DNA from: Sphingomonas koreensis
GTDB taxonomy: Bacteria; Pseudomonadota; Alphaproteobacteria; Sphingomonadales; Sphingomonadaceae
Assembly (NCBI GenBank): GCA_006438735.1
Contig: RCZF01000005.1
Span: forward strand, 186,001 to 250,000
Direction of reading: 5' to 3'
DNA length: 64,000 bases
In this document: one piece after another, positions 7,380 to 18,668 of the stretch
Position numbering within the stretch: position 1 is the first letter of the stretch
Layout of the letters: every line of letters starts with the position of its first letter
The notes under the pieces: generated by a model
Database searches by the model: none
What the model saw: only the letters and a program-made list of their open reading frames with translations
Told to the model about the DNA's origin: nothing
Position numbers and translations under genes: made by a program

Positions 7380-9308
7380 ATGAATCGTCGCCTTGCGTCT
7401 ATCGCCGCCGCCGCTTTTGTCAGCTCGCTCGCCATTGGCGCTTCCGCTCAGCAATCGAGTCAGGTGACGCCCGACATGGTGCAGACCGGCAGCGATATCC
7501 CCAAGGACTGGCAGCAGCCTGAGGACAATTTCAATTATACGCGCAAGGAAGTGATGATTCCGATGCGTGACGGGGTGAAGCTGCACACCGTCATCCTCAT
7601 TCCGAAGAGCGCGCACGATCTGCCGATGCTGCTCGAGCGCACGCCGTATGACGCGACCAGCACCAATTCGACCAACAGCCCGTATATGCGCGAGGCGGTG
7701 TGGGGCGCGCAACGTGAATGGGTCGACGACGGCTACATCATCGTCGATCAGGACATTCGCGGCAAATACGGCTCCGAGGGCAAATATGTGATGACGCGCC
7801 CGCCGATGGGCCCGCTAAACCCGACCAAGACCGACGACACCACCGACGCTTACGACACGATCGACTGGCTGGTGAAGAACGTGAAGCAATCGAACGGCAA
7901 GGTCGGCATGATCGGCTCGTCCTACGACGGCTGGACGGTGGCGATGGCGCTGCTCCACCCGCATCCGGCGCTCAAGGTCGCCGCGCCCGAAAGCCCGATG
8001 GTCGATGGCTGGATGGGCGACGACTGGTTTCATTACGGCGCGTTCCGCCAGGTCAATCTCGATTATTTCACCGGGCAATCGTCGAAACAGGGCGGCGGGC
8101 AGGAAGTGCCGCGCGAGGGTTATGACGATTACCAGAATTTCCTCGACGCCGGCTCGGCGGGCCATTGGGCCGAGGAGCACGGCTTCAAGCAATTGCCGTG
8201 GTGGAATCGGCTGTCCGCGCACCCCGCCTATGACGCGTTCTGGCAGCAGCAGGCGCTCGACAAGATCGTCCCCGAACACGCCTCTGATGTGCCGACGATC
8301 TGGCTCCAGGGGCTGTGGGATCAGGAGGACATGTACGGCGCGATCCATACTTGGGAGGAGCTCAAGAAAGCGGGTCACGGCGCCAACAACCATCTGGTCG
8401 AGGGGCCGTGGTTTCACAGCCAGGTGAACCGTGATGCGCGCGAGCTGGGGCCGCTCAAGTGGAACGGCGATACCGCGGCCGATTTCCGCGCGAATTATCT
8501 GATCCCGTTCTTCGATCAATATCTCAAGGACGAGCCGCAGAAGACGCCGTTGCCCGAGGCGCTGATCTATAATCCGGTCGAGAACCATTGGGACAAGTTC
8601 AACGACTGGAAGGTCGCCGAACAGCAGCAGCTCACCCCGCTTTATCTGCAAGCCGACAAGGGGCTGGCGTTCCAGGCGGCGGCGGCGGGCGAGGATAGCT
8701 ACGTCTCCGATCCGGCCAAGCCGGTGCCATTTCTCTCTCCGCCGATCCCCGCGAAGAACGATCGCTGGCGGACGTGGCTGGAGCAGGATCAACGCTTCGC
8801 GGCGGTGCGGCAGGATGTGCTGAGCTATACCACGCCGGTGCTGACGCAGGCGGTGCGGATCGAGGGCGCGCCGATCGCCGACATCTTCGCCAGGACGACC
8901 GGCACCGACGGCGATTTCGTCGTCAAGCTGATCGACGTCTATCCGGGCGCCTACCCCGAGCAGCCCGAGATGGGCGGATACCAGTTGCCGATCAGCATGG
9001 ACATCTTCCGCGGCCGCTATCGCAAGAGCTTCAGCGATCCGTCGGCGATCCCGGCGGGCGAGGTGCAGGAATACAAGTTCCGCCTGCCGACGCAGAATTA
9101 CGTGTTCAAGCCCGGCCACCGCATCATGGTGCAAATCCAGTCGAGCCTGTTCCCGCTCTACGACCGCAACCCGCAGACCTTCGTGCCGAACATCTTCTTC
9201 GCCAAGCCCGGCGATTACCAGAAGGCGACGGTGAGCATCGAGCACGGCCCGGCGGGCGCGAGTTCGGTGCTGCTGCCGGTGGTGCCGGCGAACACCGCGG
9301 CGAATTGA
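7380..9308 (+). CDS. Secreted CocE/NonD-family hydrolase
   Basis: The 642-residue protein opens with a signal peptide (MNRRLASIAAAAFVSSLAIG, cleaved near ASA-QQ). The alpha/beta-hydrolase core has the nucleophile S181 in GSSYDGW, the GxSYxG motif of alpha-amino-acid ester hydrolases and related acylases. A later WDQEDMYG carries the likely acid and GPWFHSQ the likely base. The C-terminal third is the jelly-roll domain of this family. It is probably periplasmic and cleaves esters or amides of amino acids or drug-like acyl compounds. The exact substrate is unknown. The frame extends far upstream, but the signal peptide fixes the start. Confidence 0.88.
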   Translation: MNRRLASIAAAAFVSSLAIGASAQQSSQVTPDMVQTGSDIPKDWQQPEDNFNYTRKEVMIPMRDGVKLHTVILIPKSAHDLPMLLERTPYDATSTNSTNSPYMREAVWGAQREWVDDGYIIVDQDIRGKYGSEGKYVMTRPPMGPLNPTKTDDTTDAYDTIDWLVKNVKQSNGKVGMIGSSYDGWTVAMALLHPHPALKVAAPESPMVDGWMGDDWFHYGAFRQVNLDYFTGQSSKQGGGQEVPREGYDDYQNFLDAGSAGHWAEEHGFKQLPWWNRLSAHPAYDAFWQQQALDKIVPEHASDVPTIWLQGLWDQEDMYGAIHTWEELKKAGHGANNHLVEGPWFHSQVNRDARELGPLKWNGDTAADFRANYLIPFFDQYLKDEPQKTPLPEALIYNPVENHWDKFNDWKVAEQQQLTPLYLQADKGLAFQAAAAGEDSYVSDPAKPVPFLSPPIPAKNDRWRTWLEQDQRFAAVRQDVLSYTTPVLTQAVRIEGAPIADIFARTTGTDGDFVVKLIDVYPGAYPEQPEMGGYQLPISMDIFRGRYRKSFSDPSAIPAGEVQEYKFRLPTQNYVFKPGHRIMVQIQSSLFPLYDRNPQTFVPNIFFAKPGDYQKATVSIEHGPAGASSVLLPVVPANTAAN

Positions 9309-9330
9309 GGTGGCGTCTGCGGACCTTGAC

Positions 9331-9369
9331 CTCCCCTCCCTGGAAGGGAGGGGCCGGGGGTGGGTGGAC
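9331..9369 (+). repeat. Left inverted end of the DUF559 cassette
   Basis: The repeat begins CTCCCCTCCCTGGAAGGGAG and finishes GGGGGTGGGTGGAC. The first part is itself palindromic (CTCCCT-TGG-AGGGAG type), as in REP-like repeats. Its inverted partner is at 9738-9776. Confidence 0.85.
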
Positions 9370-9399
9370 GATGGCGGATCAGTCGTTAGATTTCACCGG

Positions 9400-9780
9400 A
9401 TGCAACGCACCGCGCCCGAACTGACCGAGAATGCCCGAAGGCTAAGACGCGATGCTACCCCAGCAGAACGTCTACTGTGGCAAGCGCTCCGCGCCTATCG
9501 CCCGCGCTTTACCCGCCAACTGGTGATCGGCGACGTCATCGTTGATATCGCTTGCCGTTCCGTGCGCGTCGCGATCGAGCTGGACGGCGGCCACCATGCG
9601 CTGCAACTCAATAAGGATCGTAGGCGCACCGAGTATCTTGAGGCGCGCGGATGGACCGTGATGCGGTTCTGGAACAATGACGTGATCGATAATGTCGAGG
9701 GTGTTGTTCGGCTAATCCTTGCAGAGGTTGCTCGGGCGTCCACCCACCCCCGGGCCCTTCCTTCCAGGGAGGGGAGATAG
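9400..9780 (+). CDS. DUF559 family endonuclease-like protein
   Basis: From the ATG at 9400 the protein has 126 residues. It opens with the family's helix (ENARRLRRDATPAERLLWQAL) and has the PD-(D/E)xK-like core VIVDIACRSVRVAIELDGGH, where D49, E60 and D62 are the likely metal ligands. YLEARGWTVMRFWNNDV follows. DUF559 is related to the Vsr mismatch endonuclease fold; the activity of stand-alone members is mostly untested. The open frame also continues upstream through the left repeat, but family length supports 9400. The tail STHPRALPSREGR is encoded by the right repeat, and the stop lies just beyond it. Confidence 0.85.
   Translation: MQRTAPELTENARRLRRDATPAERLLWQALRAYRPRFTRQLVIGDVIVDIACRSVRVAIELDGGHHALQLNKDRRRTEYLEARGWTVMRFWNNDVIDNVEGVVRLILAEVARASTHPRALPSREGR
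9738..9776 (-). repeat. Right inverted end of the DUF559 cassette
   Basis: The inverted copy of 9331-9369 matches at 37 of 39 bases. It begins GTCCACCCACCCCCGGGCCC and encodes the C-terminal residues of the DUF559 protein in one frame. Confidence 0.85.
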
Positions 9781-9812
9781 CGCGCGTCTTTTGCCGCGCC
9801 CATCGCCCCCTG

Positions 9813-9841
9813 TTGACCGCTACCCCCTGCAAAGCTATAGC
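9813..9841 (+). promoter_or_regulatory. Housekeeping promoter of the str operon
   Basis: TTGACC at 9813-9818 and TATAGC at 9836-9841 are separated by 17 bases, close to the alphaproteobacterial sigma-70 consensus. Transcription would start near 9848 and give a leader of about 170 bases before rpsL. Confidence 0.75.
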
Positions 9842-9931
9842 GCCGCCTGCTTGCGGAAGGGCTGGTGGGACGAGTCTCGCCCCGTTTCGATATAAGAGCA
9901 TTGAACATTGCTGCAAAAAGCATGGGGCCAA

Positions 9932-9951
9932 GGTGGCCGGCAACGGCCGCC
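9932..9951 (+). promoter_or_regulatory. GNRA-capped hairpin in the rpsL leader
   Basis: GGTGGCCG, loop GCAA, then CGGCCGCC forms an 8-base stem with one wobble and a GNRA tetraloop. It sits 70 bases before rpsL in a leader that codes for nothing visible. A role in control of the operon is possible but unproven. Confidence 0.4.
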
Positions 9952-10020
9952 ATGGTCCTTTCGCGCATTTCAGCAAAGTAACCGCCGGAATTTGCCGGTA
10001 ACACAAAGGTGAAGGGCTTC

Positions 10021-10392
<372 letters not shown>

Positions 10393-10468
10393 GCCGGTCA
10401 CACCAACCGGCGCGAGCCGGACACAAAGGTGATCTGACCATCAGGCTGAAGTTAAGAGGAAAAAATCC

Positions 10469-10939
10469 ATGTCACGTCGTCGTCGTCCCGAAAAGCGGGA
10501 AATCCTGCCTGATCCCAAATTCGGGGATGAGGTGCTGTCGAAGTTCATGAATTCGGTGATGCTGGACGGCAAGAAGTCCACCGCCGAAGGCATCGTCTAC
10601 ACCGCGCTCGAAACCGTCGAGAGCCGCGCCAAGCGCGAGCCGATCGGCGTGTTCCACGATGCGCTGAACAACATCAAGCCGGGCATCGAAGTGCGCAGCC
10701 GCCGCGTCGGCGGCGCGACCTATCAGGTCCCGGTCGAGGTGCGCCCCGAGCGCGCTCAGGCGCTGGCGATCCGCTGGCTGATCTCGGCGGCGCGCTCGCG
10801 CAGCGAACACACCATGTCGGCGCGGCTGTCGGGCGAGTTGCTCGATGCGTCGAACAACCGTGGCAACGCGGTAAAGAAGCGCGAAGACACGCACCGGATG
10901 GCCGAGGCCAACCGCGCCTTCTCGCACTACCGCTGGTAA
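10469..10939 (+). CDS. rpsG: Ribosomal protein S7
   Basis: The 156-residue protein matches S7 throughout ([40 protein letters not shown]). It nucleates assembly of the 30S head and contacts the E-site tRNA. AAGAGGAAA precedes the ATG. The 76-base rpsL-rpsG spacer is where S7 represses its own operon in E. coli; no clear structural match to that site was recognised here. Confidence 0.98.
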   Translation: MSRRRRPEKREILPDPKFGDEVLSKFMNSVMLDGKKSTAEGIVYTALETVESRAKREPIGVFHDALNNIKPGIEVRSRRVGGATYQVPVEVRPERAQALAIRWLISAARSRSEHTMSARLSGELLDASNNRGNAVKKREDTHRMAEANRAFSHYRW

Positions 10940-10982
10940 CGGCGGGGGGTTACAGGCCGCGCTGGTAATACCTATATCGTGC

Positions 10983-11006
10983 GAGCGCGGCGGCAACGCC
11001 GCGCTC
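10983..11006. other. Strong hairpin between rpsG and fusA
   Basis: GAGCGCGGC, a six-base loop, and GCCGCGCTC form a perfect 9-base stem 43 bases behind rpsG. No U-tract follows, so it is more likely an RNA-processing or attenuation element than a full terminator. Confidence 0.5.
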
Positions 11007-11111
11007 CCCGATTTGAAAGACCGTTTCGTTCCGAGCCTCGGCTAGGGCTCGCCGCCTAAGGCGAACGATACGCGCATTTGACCGCCGGGAAAGCCGGCAT
11101 TGGAGTTTACG

Positions 11112-13187
<2,076 letters not shown>

Positions 13188-13265
13188 TCGGAAATCAACC
13201 GCTATGGGGCCGCGTTCGCGCGTGGCCTCGGCGACCCGAAATTTGACTCAGAAGGTAGGAAAGCA

Positions 13266-14459
13266 ATGGCGAAAGCAAAGTTCGAGCGGAACAAGCCGCA
13301 TCTCAACATCGGCACCATCGGCCACGTCGATCATGGCAAGACGTCGCTGACGGCTGCCATCACCAAGGTTCTGGCCGAAACGACCGGCGGCACCGCCGTC
13401 GATTTCGCCAACATCGACAAGGCCCCCGAAGAGCGCGAGCGTGGCATCACGATCTCGACCGCGCACGTCGAGTATGAGACGGCCGCGCGCCACTATGCGC
13501 ACGTCGATTGCCCGGGTCACGCCGACTATGTGAAGAACATGATCACCGGCGCCGCTCAGATGGACGGCGCGATCCTGGTCGTGTCCGCCACCGACGGCCC
13601 GATGCCGCAGACCCGCGAGCACATCCTGCTCGCCCGTCAGGTCGGCGTGCCGGCGATGGTCGTGTTCATGAACAAGGTCGATCTGGTCGACGACGAGGAA
13701 ATCCTCGAGCTGGTCGAGCTGGAAATCCGCGAGCTGCTGAGCTCGTACGAGTTCCCGGGCGACGACATTCCGATCATCAAGGGTTCGGCGACCTGCGCGC
13801 TGTCGGGTTCGAACGACACGTTCGGCAAGGACGCCGTGCTCGAGCTGATGAAGGCTGTCGACGAGTATATTCCGCAGCCCGAGCGTCCGCTCGACAAGCC
13901 GTTCATGATGCCGATCGAGGACGTGTTCTCGATCTCGGGTCGCGGCACGGTCGTCACCGGCCGCGTCGAGACCGGCATCGTCAAGGTCGGCGAGGAAGTC
14001 GAGATCGTCGGCATCCACCCCGAGGTCCGCAAGACCACGGTGACCGGCGTCGAGATGTTCCGCAAGCTGCTCGATCAGGGCCAGGCCGGCGACAACGTCG
14101 GTGCGCTGATTCGCGGCGTGGCGCGTGACGAGGTCGAGCGCGGCCAGGTGCTGTGCAAGCCCGGCACGATCAAGCCGCACACCGACTTCAAGTCGGAAGT
14201 GTACGTGCTGTCGAAGGAAGAGGGTGGCCGTCACACGCCGTTCTTCGCCAACTATCGTCCGCAGTTCTACTTCCGCACGACCGATGTGACCGGCACCGTC
14301 GAGCTGCCCGAGGGCACCGAGATGGTGATGCCCGGCGACAACGTCGCGCTCGGCATCAAGCTGATCGCGCCGATCGCCATGGACGTCGGCCAGCGCTTCA
14401 CCATCCGTGAGGGCGGTCGCACCGTCGGCGCCGGCGTCGTGAGCGGCATCGACAAGTAA
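13266..14459 (+). CDS. tuf: Elongation factor Tu
   Basis: The 397-residue EF-Tu delivers aminoacyl-tRNA to the ribosome. [24 protein letters not shown] and NKVD are intact. AGGA before the ATG gives a good ribosome site. It closes the str operon; a terminator follows at once, and repeat and nuclease sequences then separate it from rpsJ. Whether the genome has a second tuf cannot be told from here. Confidence 0.98.
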   Translation: MAKAKFERNKPHLNIGTIGHVDHGKTSLTAAITKVLAETTGGTAVDFANIDKAPEERERGITISTAHVEYETAARHYAHVDCPGHADYVKNMITGAAQMDGAILVVSATDGPMPQTREHILLARQVGVPAMVVFMNKVDLVDDEEILELVELEIRELLSSYEFPGDDIPIIKGSATCALSGSNDTFGKDAVLELMKAVDEYIPQPERPLDKPFMMPIEDVFSISGRGTVVTGRVETGIVKVGEEVEIVGIHPEVRKTTVTGVEMFRKLLDQGQAGDNVGALIRGVARDEVERGQVLCKPGTIKPHTDFKSEVYVLSKEEGGRHTPFFANYRPQFYFRTTDVTGTVELPEGTEMVMPGDNVALGIKLIAPIAMDVGQRFTIREGGRTVGAGVVSGIDK

Positions 14460-14486
14460 TCGCTCTCCCGCGAGGGTGAGAGAACG

Positions 14487-14524
14487 AAAGGCCCGGCTTC
14501 CCGAAGGGGGGGCCGGGTTTTTTG
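14487..14524 (+). terminator. Rho-independent terminator of the str operon
   Basis: AAAGGCCCGGC, a loop, then GCCGGG followed by a run of six T residues. It lies 30 bases past the tuf stop and ends the operon. Confidence 0.85.
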
Positions 14525-14570
14525 TTTGCCAAGTCTTTGACGTTGATCATGGACAACCAAGGCAGCCCAG

Positions 14571-14645
14571 CCCCGGCTCAAGGCCGGGGCGACGAAGTTT
14601 ATGTGAGATACTCAAGCTCATCGTCGCCCCGGGCTTGACCCGGGG
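14571..14645. repeat. Inverted repeat pair, palindromic family A (left of GIY-YIG gene)
   Basis: The arms at 14571-14595 (starting CCCCGGCTCAAGGCCGGGGC) and 14621-14645 are inverted copies with two mismatches, separated by 25 bases. The core is the same as in the repeats at 5803-5886 and 14983-15069. Confidence 0.85.
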
Positions 14646-14669
14646 CAAGGCTTCCCTTTTTCTCCGGAA

Positions 14670-14969
14670 ATGACACGCGAACGCCAGGGCGGCTGGGTTT
14701 ACATCATGGCCAACCGCTATCGCGGCAAGATATATGTCGGCGTGACGAGCGATCTCGCCGCCCGCGCGTATCAGCATCGCACCGGCACCGGCTCGGCCTA
14801 TTGTGCCGAACACGGCCTGACTCGCTTGGTGTGGGCCGATTATGGTCAAGACATCCTGGGATGCATCGAACACGAAAAGCGCCTCAAACGCTGGCGCCGC
14901 GCCTACAAGTTCGACCTGATCGAACGCGCCAATCCCGACTGGCGCGACCTGTTCGACGATCTGGCGTAG
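14670..14969 (+). CDS. GIY-YIG nuclease family protein
   Basis: The 99-residue protein is a stand-alone GIY-YIG domain of the YhbQ/UPF0213-like type. The GIY element is VYI at 10-12 and the YIG element is YVG at 22-24. R32 and the acidic residue E69 in EHEKRLKRW are the likely catalytic residues, and NPDW near 88 is typical of this subfamily. Such proteins may cut or process branched or damaged DNA, but their cellular role is not settled. The gene starts 25 bases after one repeat pair and ends 14 bases before the next. Confidence 0.92.
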   Translation: MTRERQGGWVYIMANRYRGKIYVGVTSDLAARAYQHRTGTGSAYCAEHGLTRLVWADYGQDILGCIEHEKRLKRWRRAYKFDLIERANPDWRDLFDDLA

Positions 14970-14982
14970 CCACCTGACACCC

Positions 14983-15069
14983 CGTCATCCCGGCCTTGAG
15001 CCGGGATCAGGCTGCTTCTGATCCTCTCGTGAGAAAGGCAGCCTGACCCGGGTCAAGCCCGGGGTGACG
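14983..15069. repeat. Inverted repeat pair, palindromic family A (right of GIY-YIG gene)
   Basis: Arms at 14983-15015 (starting CGTCATCCCGGCCTTGAGCC) and 15038-15069 are imperfect inverted copies around a 22-base centre. Both share the CCCGG-CTTGA-CCGGG core with the left pair. Confidence 0.85.
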
Positions 15070-15091
15070 AGCTTTATTGAACGTCGTGGAC

Positions 15092-15292
15092 CTAACGTCG
15101 CCAATCCAAGAGCATGGTGAGTGCAACAACGATGGCCATCCTCACGGCACTCCGCAGATTGATTTGCTTCCGTAGCCGATATCCGGATTCAGTCGCCACT
15201 CGCTCCGCGTCATCGTGAGGATGCAGCCATTCATGTATATGGGCCTCGATGTTCTTACACTGCAAATAATCAGGCGGCGTGGCAATCGTCAT
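15092..15292 (-). CDS. Possible small hypothetical protein
   Basis: This leftward frame of 66 residues starts MTIATPPDYLQCKNIEAHIH and ends with a hydrophobic stretch (MAIVVALTMLLDW) that could anchor it in the membrane. Its base composition is lower in GC than the neighbours, which would fit an acquired or decaying sequence. No strong ribosome site is visible and no family is recognised. It may be a chance frame between the repeats and the rpsJ promoter. Confidence 0.3.
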   Translation of the reverse strand: MTIATPPDYLQCKNIEAHIHEWLHPHDDAERVATESGYRLRKQINLRSAVRMAIVVALTMLLDWRR

Positions 15293-15334
15293 CGGATAGG
15301 ACCCTGCACCGCCCTAAAAACTCTCCCACAGGGC

Positions 15335-15363
15335 TTGATCTCCCCCCCTTACCCCTGTAAGCG
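15335..15363 (+). promoter_or_regulatory. Possible promoter of the S10 operon
   Basis: TTGATC (15335-15340) and TAAGCG (15358-15363) are 17 bases apart, about 115 bases before rpsJ. The -35 box is good and the -10 box weak. A promoter is expected here because a terminator closes the str operon. Confidence 0.4.
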
Positions 15364-15476
15364 CCCACCTTCGGTTTTTGGTTGAACAAGCAAGAGGCGG
15401 CCTTTCAGCCGTTGCCCCGGTTTGCGCCGGTGTGGCGATTGGATGAGCTTCCCCGCTCTTTCGCATCGGTAGGGTT

Positions 15477-15788
15477 ATGGAAACGCAGAATATCCGCATT
15501 CGCCTCAAGGCGTTCGATCATCGTGTGCTCGATCAGGCCACCGGTGACATTGCAGACACGGCTCGCCGCACCGGCGCGCTGATTCGCGGTCCCATTCCCA
15601 TGCCGACGCGCATCGAGAAGTTCACGGTCAACCGTGGCCCGCACATCGACAAGAAGTCGCGCGAGCAGTTCGAGGTGCGCACCTACAAGCGCATGCTCGA
15701 CATCGTGCAGCCGACCCCACAGACGGTCGATGCGCTGATGAAGCTCGATCTTGCCGCGGGTGTGGACGTGGAGATCAAACTGGCCTAA
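15477..15788 (+). CDS. rpsJ: Ribosomal protein S10
   Basis: The 103-residue protein has the standard S10 sequence ([37 protein letters not shown]). It is part of the 30S head and, as NusE, also a transcription antitermination factor. It heads the S10 operon after the repeat-rich gap. An unusually long 242-base spacer separates it from rplC. Confidence 0.98.
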   Translation: METQNIRIRLKAFDHRVLDQATGDIADTARRTGALIRGPIPMPTRIEKFTVNRGPHIDKKSREQFEVRTYKRMLDIVQPTPQTVDALMKLDLAAGVDVEIKLA

Positions 15789-15907
15789 GGCCAGCGCATT
15801 CGCGGTCGATCGATTGATTCGATCCCGCGGACGCAACGACATTAAGGGATACCGCCGGGCTTGCCCGGGGCAGCGTCCCCCGTCACGTCATCGCATCTGC
15901 GCTGACA

Positions 15908-16007
15908 CCAGCCCGGGACGGGGGCTCGCTTCGCATTTTCCGGGCTGGACCTGAGGTCGATCGCAAGATCGGCCTCGCAAGCACCCGAGGGATGGTCCCT
16001 GGGGTGC
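15908..16007 (+). promoter_or_regulatory. Structured RNA region before rplC (candidate leader)
   Basis: Three successive stem-loops fill this stretch. The first has 9 base pairs (CCAGCCCGG at 15908-15916 with CCGGGCTGG at 15940-15948). The second has 10 pairs capped by a GCAA tetraloop (GAGGTCGATC at 15953-15962 with GATCGGCCTC at 15967-15976). The third is GCACCC...GGGTGC with an inner AGGGA/TCCCT stem (15981-16007). The rplC ribosome site GAGGAG follows 10 bases later. The layout suggests translational or attenuation control, perhaps by an r-protein; that is inference. Confidence 0.5.
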
Positions 16008-16030
16008 CTCTGTTTGAGGAGCAACGGATC

Positions 16031-16885
16031 ATGCGCACTGGCGTGATCGCGAAGAAAATGGGGATGACCCGCCTGTTTCAGGACGACGGCCGCCACGTGC
16101 CGGTTACCGTCCTGGCGCTCGAAGGGCTGCAGGTCGTTTCCATTCGCGAAAAGAACAAGGACGGCTACACCGCGGTGCAGCTCGGTGCCGGCGTGGCGAA
16201 GGCGAAGAATGTCGCCAAGCCGCAGCGTGGCCATTTCGGCAAGGCCGAGGTCGAGCCCAAGGCATTTCTCGCCGAATTTCGTGTCGATGAAGATGCGTTG
16301 CTCGATGTGGGCGCCGAGATTTCGGCCGACCATTTCGTCGCCGGCCAGATGGTCGACATTCAGGGCCGCACGCAGGGCAAGGGCTTTGCCGGCGGCATGA
16401 AGCGCTGGGGCTTCGGCGGCATGCGCGCCACCCACGGCGTCTCGGTCTCGCACCGTGCGCTCGGGTCGACCGGTCAGCGCCAGGATCCGGGCAAGGTCTT
16501 CAAGAACAAGAAGATGGCCGGCCACATGGGCGACAAGAACCGCACCCAGCAGAATCTCGAGATCGTATCGACCGACGCAGCGCGCGGCCTGATCTTCGTC
16601 AAGGGCTCGGTCCCTGGCTCGAAGGGCGGCTGGCTGCTGGTCAAGGACGCGGTCAAGATCGATCGCCACGCGGACGCGCCGTATCCGGCGGGCCTGCGCA
16701 GCGTGAAGCATGACGAGGAATCGCATGTCGCCACCGTCGAGGAAGGCGCGGTCCACGAGATCGAGCATCTGCCGGGCGACGACGAAGTCGCGGCCGGCGT
16801 GGCGGAAGCCGATGCGCACGGTGCCGGTCAGACCGACACCGCGATCGATGCCGCCGACGACAACAACACCGGCCAGGAGGGCTGA
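16031..16885 (+). CDS. rplC: Ribosomal protein L3
   Basis: This 50S protein lies near the peptidyl transferase centre. The core ([52 protein letters not shown]) is intact. The protein is 284 residues against about 210 in E. coli. The extra length is a C-terminal acidic tail (from about residue 225, rich in E, D and A). The start at 16031 is chosen because of GAGGAG upstream; the frame upstream of it encodes leader sequence. The stop is three bases before the rplD start. Confidence 0.96.
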   Translation: MRTGVIAKKMGMTRLFQDDGRHVPVTVLALEGLQVVSIREKNKDGYTAVQLGAGVAKAKNVAKPQRGHFGKAEVEPKAFLAEFRVDEDALLDVGAEISADHFVAGQMVDIQGRTQGKGFAGGMKRWGFGGMRATHGVSVSHRALGSTGQRQDPGKVFKNKKMAGHMGDKNRTQQNLEIVSTDAARGLIFVKGSVPGSKGGWLLVKDAVKIDRHADAPYPAGLRSVKHDEESHVATVEEGAVHEIEHLPGDDEVAAGVAEADAHGAGQTDTAIDAADDNNTGQEG

Positions 16886-16887
16886 AC

Positions 16888-17517
16888 GTGAAGGTCAAGG
16901 TTCAATCCTTCGACGCCAAGGCGAAAGCGGCGGACGTCGAGCTCAACGACGAGGTCTTCGGCCTCGATCCGCGCGCCGATATCCTGCACCGTGTCGTCAC
17001 CTGGCAGCTCGAAAAGCGTCGCGCCACTGCGCGCGGCACGCGTGAGCGCGCCGATGTCGCCCGCACCGGAAAGAAGTTCGGTCGCCAGAAGGGCGGCGGC
17101 ACGGCTCGCCACGGTGATCGTCGTGCCCCCGTCTTCATCGGCGGTGGTAAGGCGCATGGCGCCCGCGTTCGTGATTTCAATCCGTCGCTGAACAAGAAGG
17201 TTCGCGCGCTCGGCCTGAAGATGGCGCTTTCGAGCCATGCCAAGGCCGGCTCGCTGATCGTCATGGACAGCCTCGAGGTCAAGGACGGCAAGACCAAGGC
17301 GCTCAGCCTCGATCTCGCCAAGATGGGCTTCGGCAAGACCGCGCTGGTGATCGACGGCGACACCGTCGAGAACAGCTTCGCGATGGCCGCGGGCAATCTG
17401 TGGCAGGTCAACGTGCTGCCTGCCGCTGGCGCAAATGTCTATGACATCCTGAAGCATGACACGCTGGTGCTGACGCGCGCCGCTGTCGAACAGCTGGAGG
17501 CGCGCTTCAATGGCTAA
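16888..17517 (+). CDS. rplD: Ribosomal protein L4
   Basis: The 209-residue protein shows the L4 loop [20 protein letters not shown] and the RNase-E-binding-type globular core. In E. coli L4 also represses the S10 operon, which makes the structured spacer upstream of rplC of interest here. The start is GTG at 16888 with AGGAGG upstream. It overlaps rplW by eight bases. Confidence 0.96.
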   Translation: MKVKVQSFDAKAKAADVELNDEVFGLDPRADILHRVVTWQLEKRRATARGTRERADVARTGKKFGRQKGGGTARHGDRRAPVFIGGGKAHGARVRDFNPSLNKKVRALGLKMALSSHAKAGSLIVMDSLEVKDGKTKALSLDLAKMGFGKTALVIDGDTVENSFAMAAGNLWQVNVLPAAGANVYDILKHDTLVLTRAAVEQLEARFNG

Positions 17518-17830
17518 GAAGCAGAAAGCCGACGTCGATATCCGTCATTACGACGTGATCCTGGCGCCGCACATCACCGAGAAGTCGACGCTCCTGTCGG
17601 AGCAGAACGCGGTGGTGTTCAAGGTCGCGAACGACGCGACCAAGCCCCAGATCAAGGCGGCCGTCGAGGCGTTGTTCAAGGTCGATGTGACCGGCGTCAA
17701 CACGATCGTCCAGAAGGGCAAGACCAAGAAGTGGAAGGGCACGCCCTACACCAAGTCTGACATCAAGAAGGCGATCGTCACCCTGAAGGACGGCCAGTCC
17801 ATCGACGTGACGACGGGAGTCCAGGGCTAA
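17510..17830 (+). CDS. rplW: Ribosomal protein L23
   Basis: The 106-residue L23 ([34 protein letters not shown]) lines the exit of the 50S tunnel and docks trigger factor and SRP. It overlaps rplD by eight bases and its stop shares a base with the rplB start, consistent with tight coupling. Confidence 0.97.
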   Translation: MAKKQKADVDIRHYDVILAPHITEKSTLLSEQNAVVFKVANDATKPQIKAAVEALFKVDVTGVNTIVQKGKTKKWKGTPYTKSDIKKAIVTLKDGQSIDVTTGVQG

Positions 17831-18666
17831 TGGCACTCAAACATTATAACCCGACGTCGCCGGCGCGCCGCGGCCTGATCCTCGTCGACCGTTCCGGTCT
17901 GCACAAGGGCGGCCCGGTGAAGGCGCTGACCGAGGGCAAGCGCAAGACCGGTGGCCGGAACAACAAGGGTCATGTCACGTCGCGCGGCATCGCCGGTGGC
18001 CACAAGCAGCGTTATCGTTATATCGATTTCAAGCGCCGCAAGTGGGAAGTCGAAGGCACGGTCGAGCGGATCGAATATGATCCAAATCGCACCGCCTTCA
18101 TCGCGCTGGTCAAATATGCCGACGACGAGCTCGCTTATATCCTGGCGCCGCAGCGTCTGGCGGTCGGCGACAAGGTCGTCGCCGGCAAGAAGACCGACGT
18201 GAAGCCGGGCAACGCGATGGAGCTGGGCCAGATGCCGGTCGGCACAATCGTCCACAATGTCGAGATGAAGCCCGGCAAGGGCGGCCAGATCGCGCGTTCG
18301 GCGGGCACCTATGTGCAGGTGGTCGGTCGCGACAAGGGCATGGTGATGGTGCGCCTCAATTCGGGCGAGCAGCGCTATATCCGCAGCGAGTGCATGGCGA
18401 CGGTGGGCGCGGTGTCGAACCCCGACAACCAGAACCAGAATTTCGGCAAGGCCGGTCGGTCGCGCTGGATGGGCATTCGTCCGCTGACCCGCGGCGTCGC
18501 CAAGAACCCGGTCGACCATCCGCACGGCGGTGGTGAAGGCCGGACCTCGGGCGGCCGTCATCCGGTCACCCCGTGGGGCAAGCCGACCAAGGGTGCTCGT
18601 ACCCGCCATAACAAGTCGACCGACAAGATGATCATCCGGTCGCGTCACGCGAAGAAGAAGAGGTAA
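17830..18666 (+). CDS. rplB: Ribosomal protein L2
   Basis: The 278-residue L2 is needed for subunit joining and peptidyl transfer. The conserved C-terminal segment [20 protein letters not shown] contains the histidine region important for activity. Length is normal. Confidence 0.98.
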   Translation: MALKHYNPTSPARRGLILVDRSGLHKGGPVKALTEGKRKTGGRNNKGHVTSRGIAGGHKQRYRYIDFKRRKWEVEGTVERIEYDPNRTAFIALVKYADDELAYILAPQRLAVGDKVVAGKKTDVKPGNAMELGQMPVGTIVHNVEMKPGKGGQIARSAGTYVQVVGRDKGMVMVRLNSGEQRYIRSECMATVGAVSNPDNQNQNFGKAGRSRWMGIRPLTRGVAKNPVDHPHGGGEGRTSGGRHPVTPWGKPTKGARTRHNKSTDKMIIRSRHAKKKR

Positions 18667-18668
18667 TC

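Larger units (their letters stand above)
9331..9776. mobile_element. Candidate cassette: 39-base inverted ends around a DUF559 nuclease gene
   Basis: The left end (9331-9369) and right end (9738-9776) are inverted copies matching at 37 of 39 positions. The gene between them encodes a PD-(D/E)xK-like DUF559 nuclease. The right end also supplies the last codons of that gene. The cassette sits in the gap between the CocE gene and the rpsL promoter. No target-site duplication is visible, and no transposase is present. The idea that this is a mobile or formerly mobile unit is inference from the geometry. Confidence 0.55.
14571..15069. mobile_element. Candidate unit: GIY-YIG nuclease gene between two family A repeat pairs
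   Basis: The unit consists of a repeat pair (14571-14645), the nuclease gene (14670-14969) and a second repeat pair (14983-15069), with almost no other sequence. It separates the str operon from the S10 operon. The repeats match orphan copies elsewhere in the window. Mobility is inferred; no target duplication or transposase was seen. Confidence 0.45.

Noticed and set aside
9331-9776. CRISPR or classic insertion sequence
   Set aside because: There are only two inverted copies with no spacer array, and no transposase is encoded.
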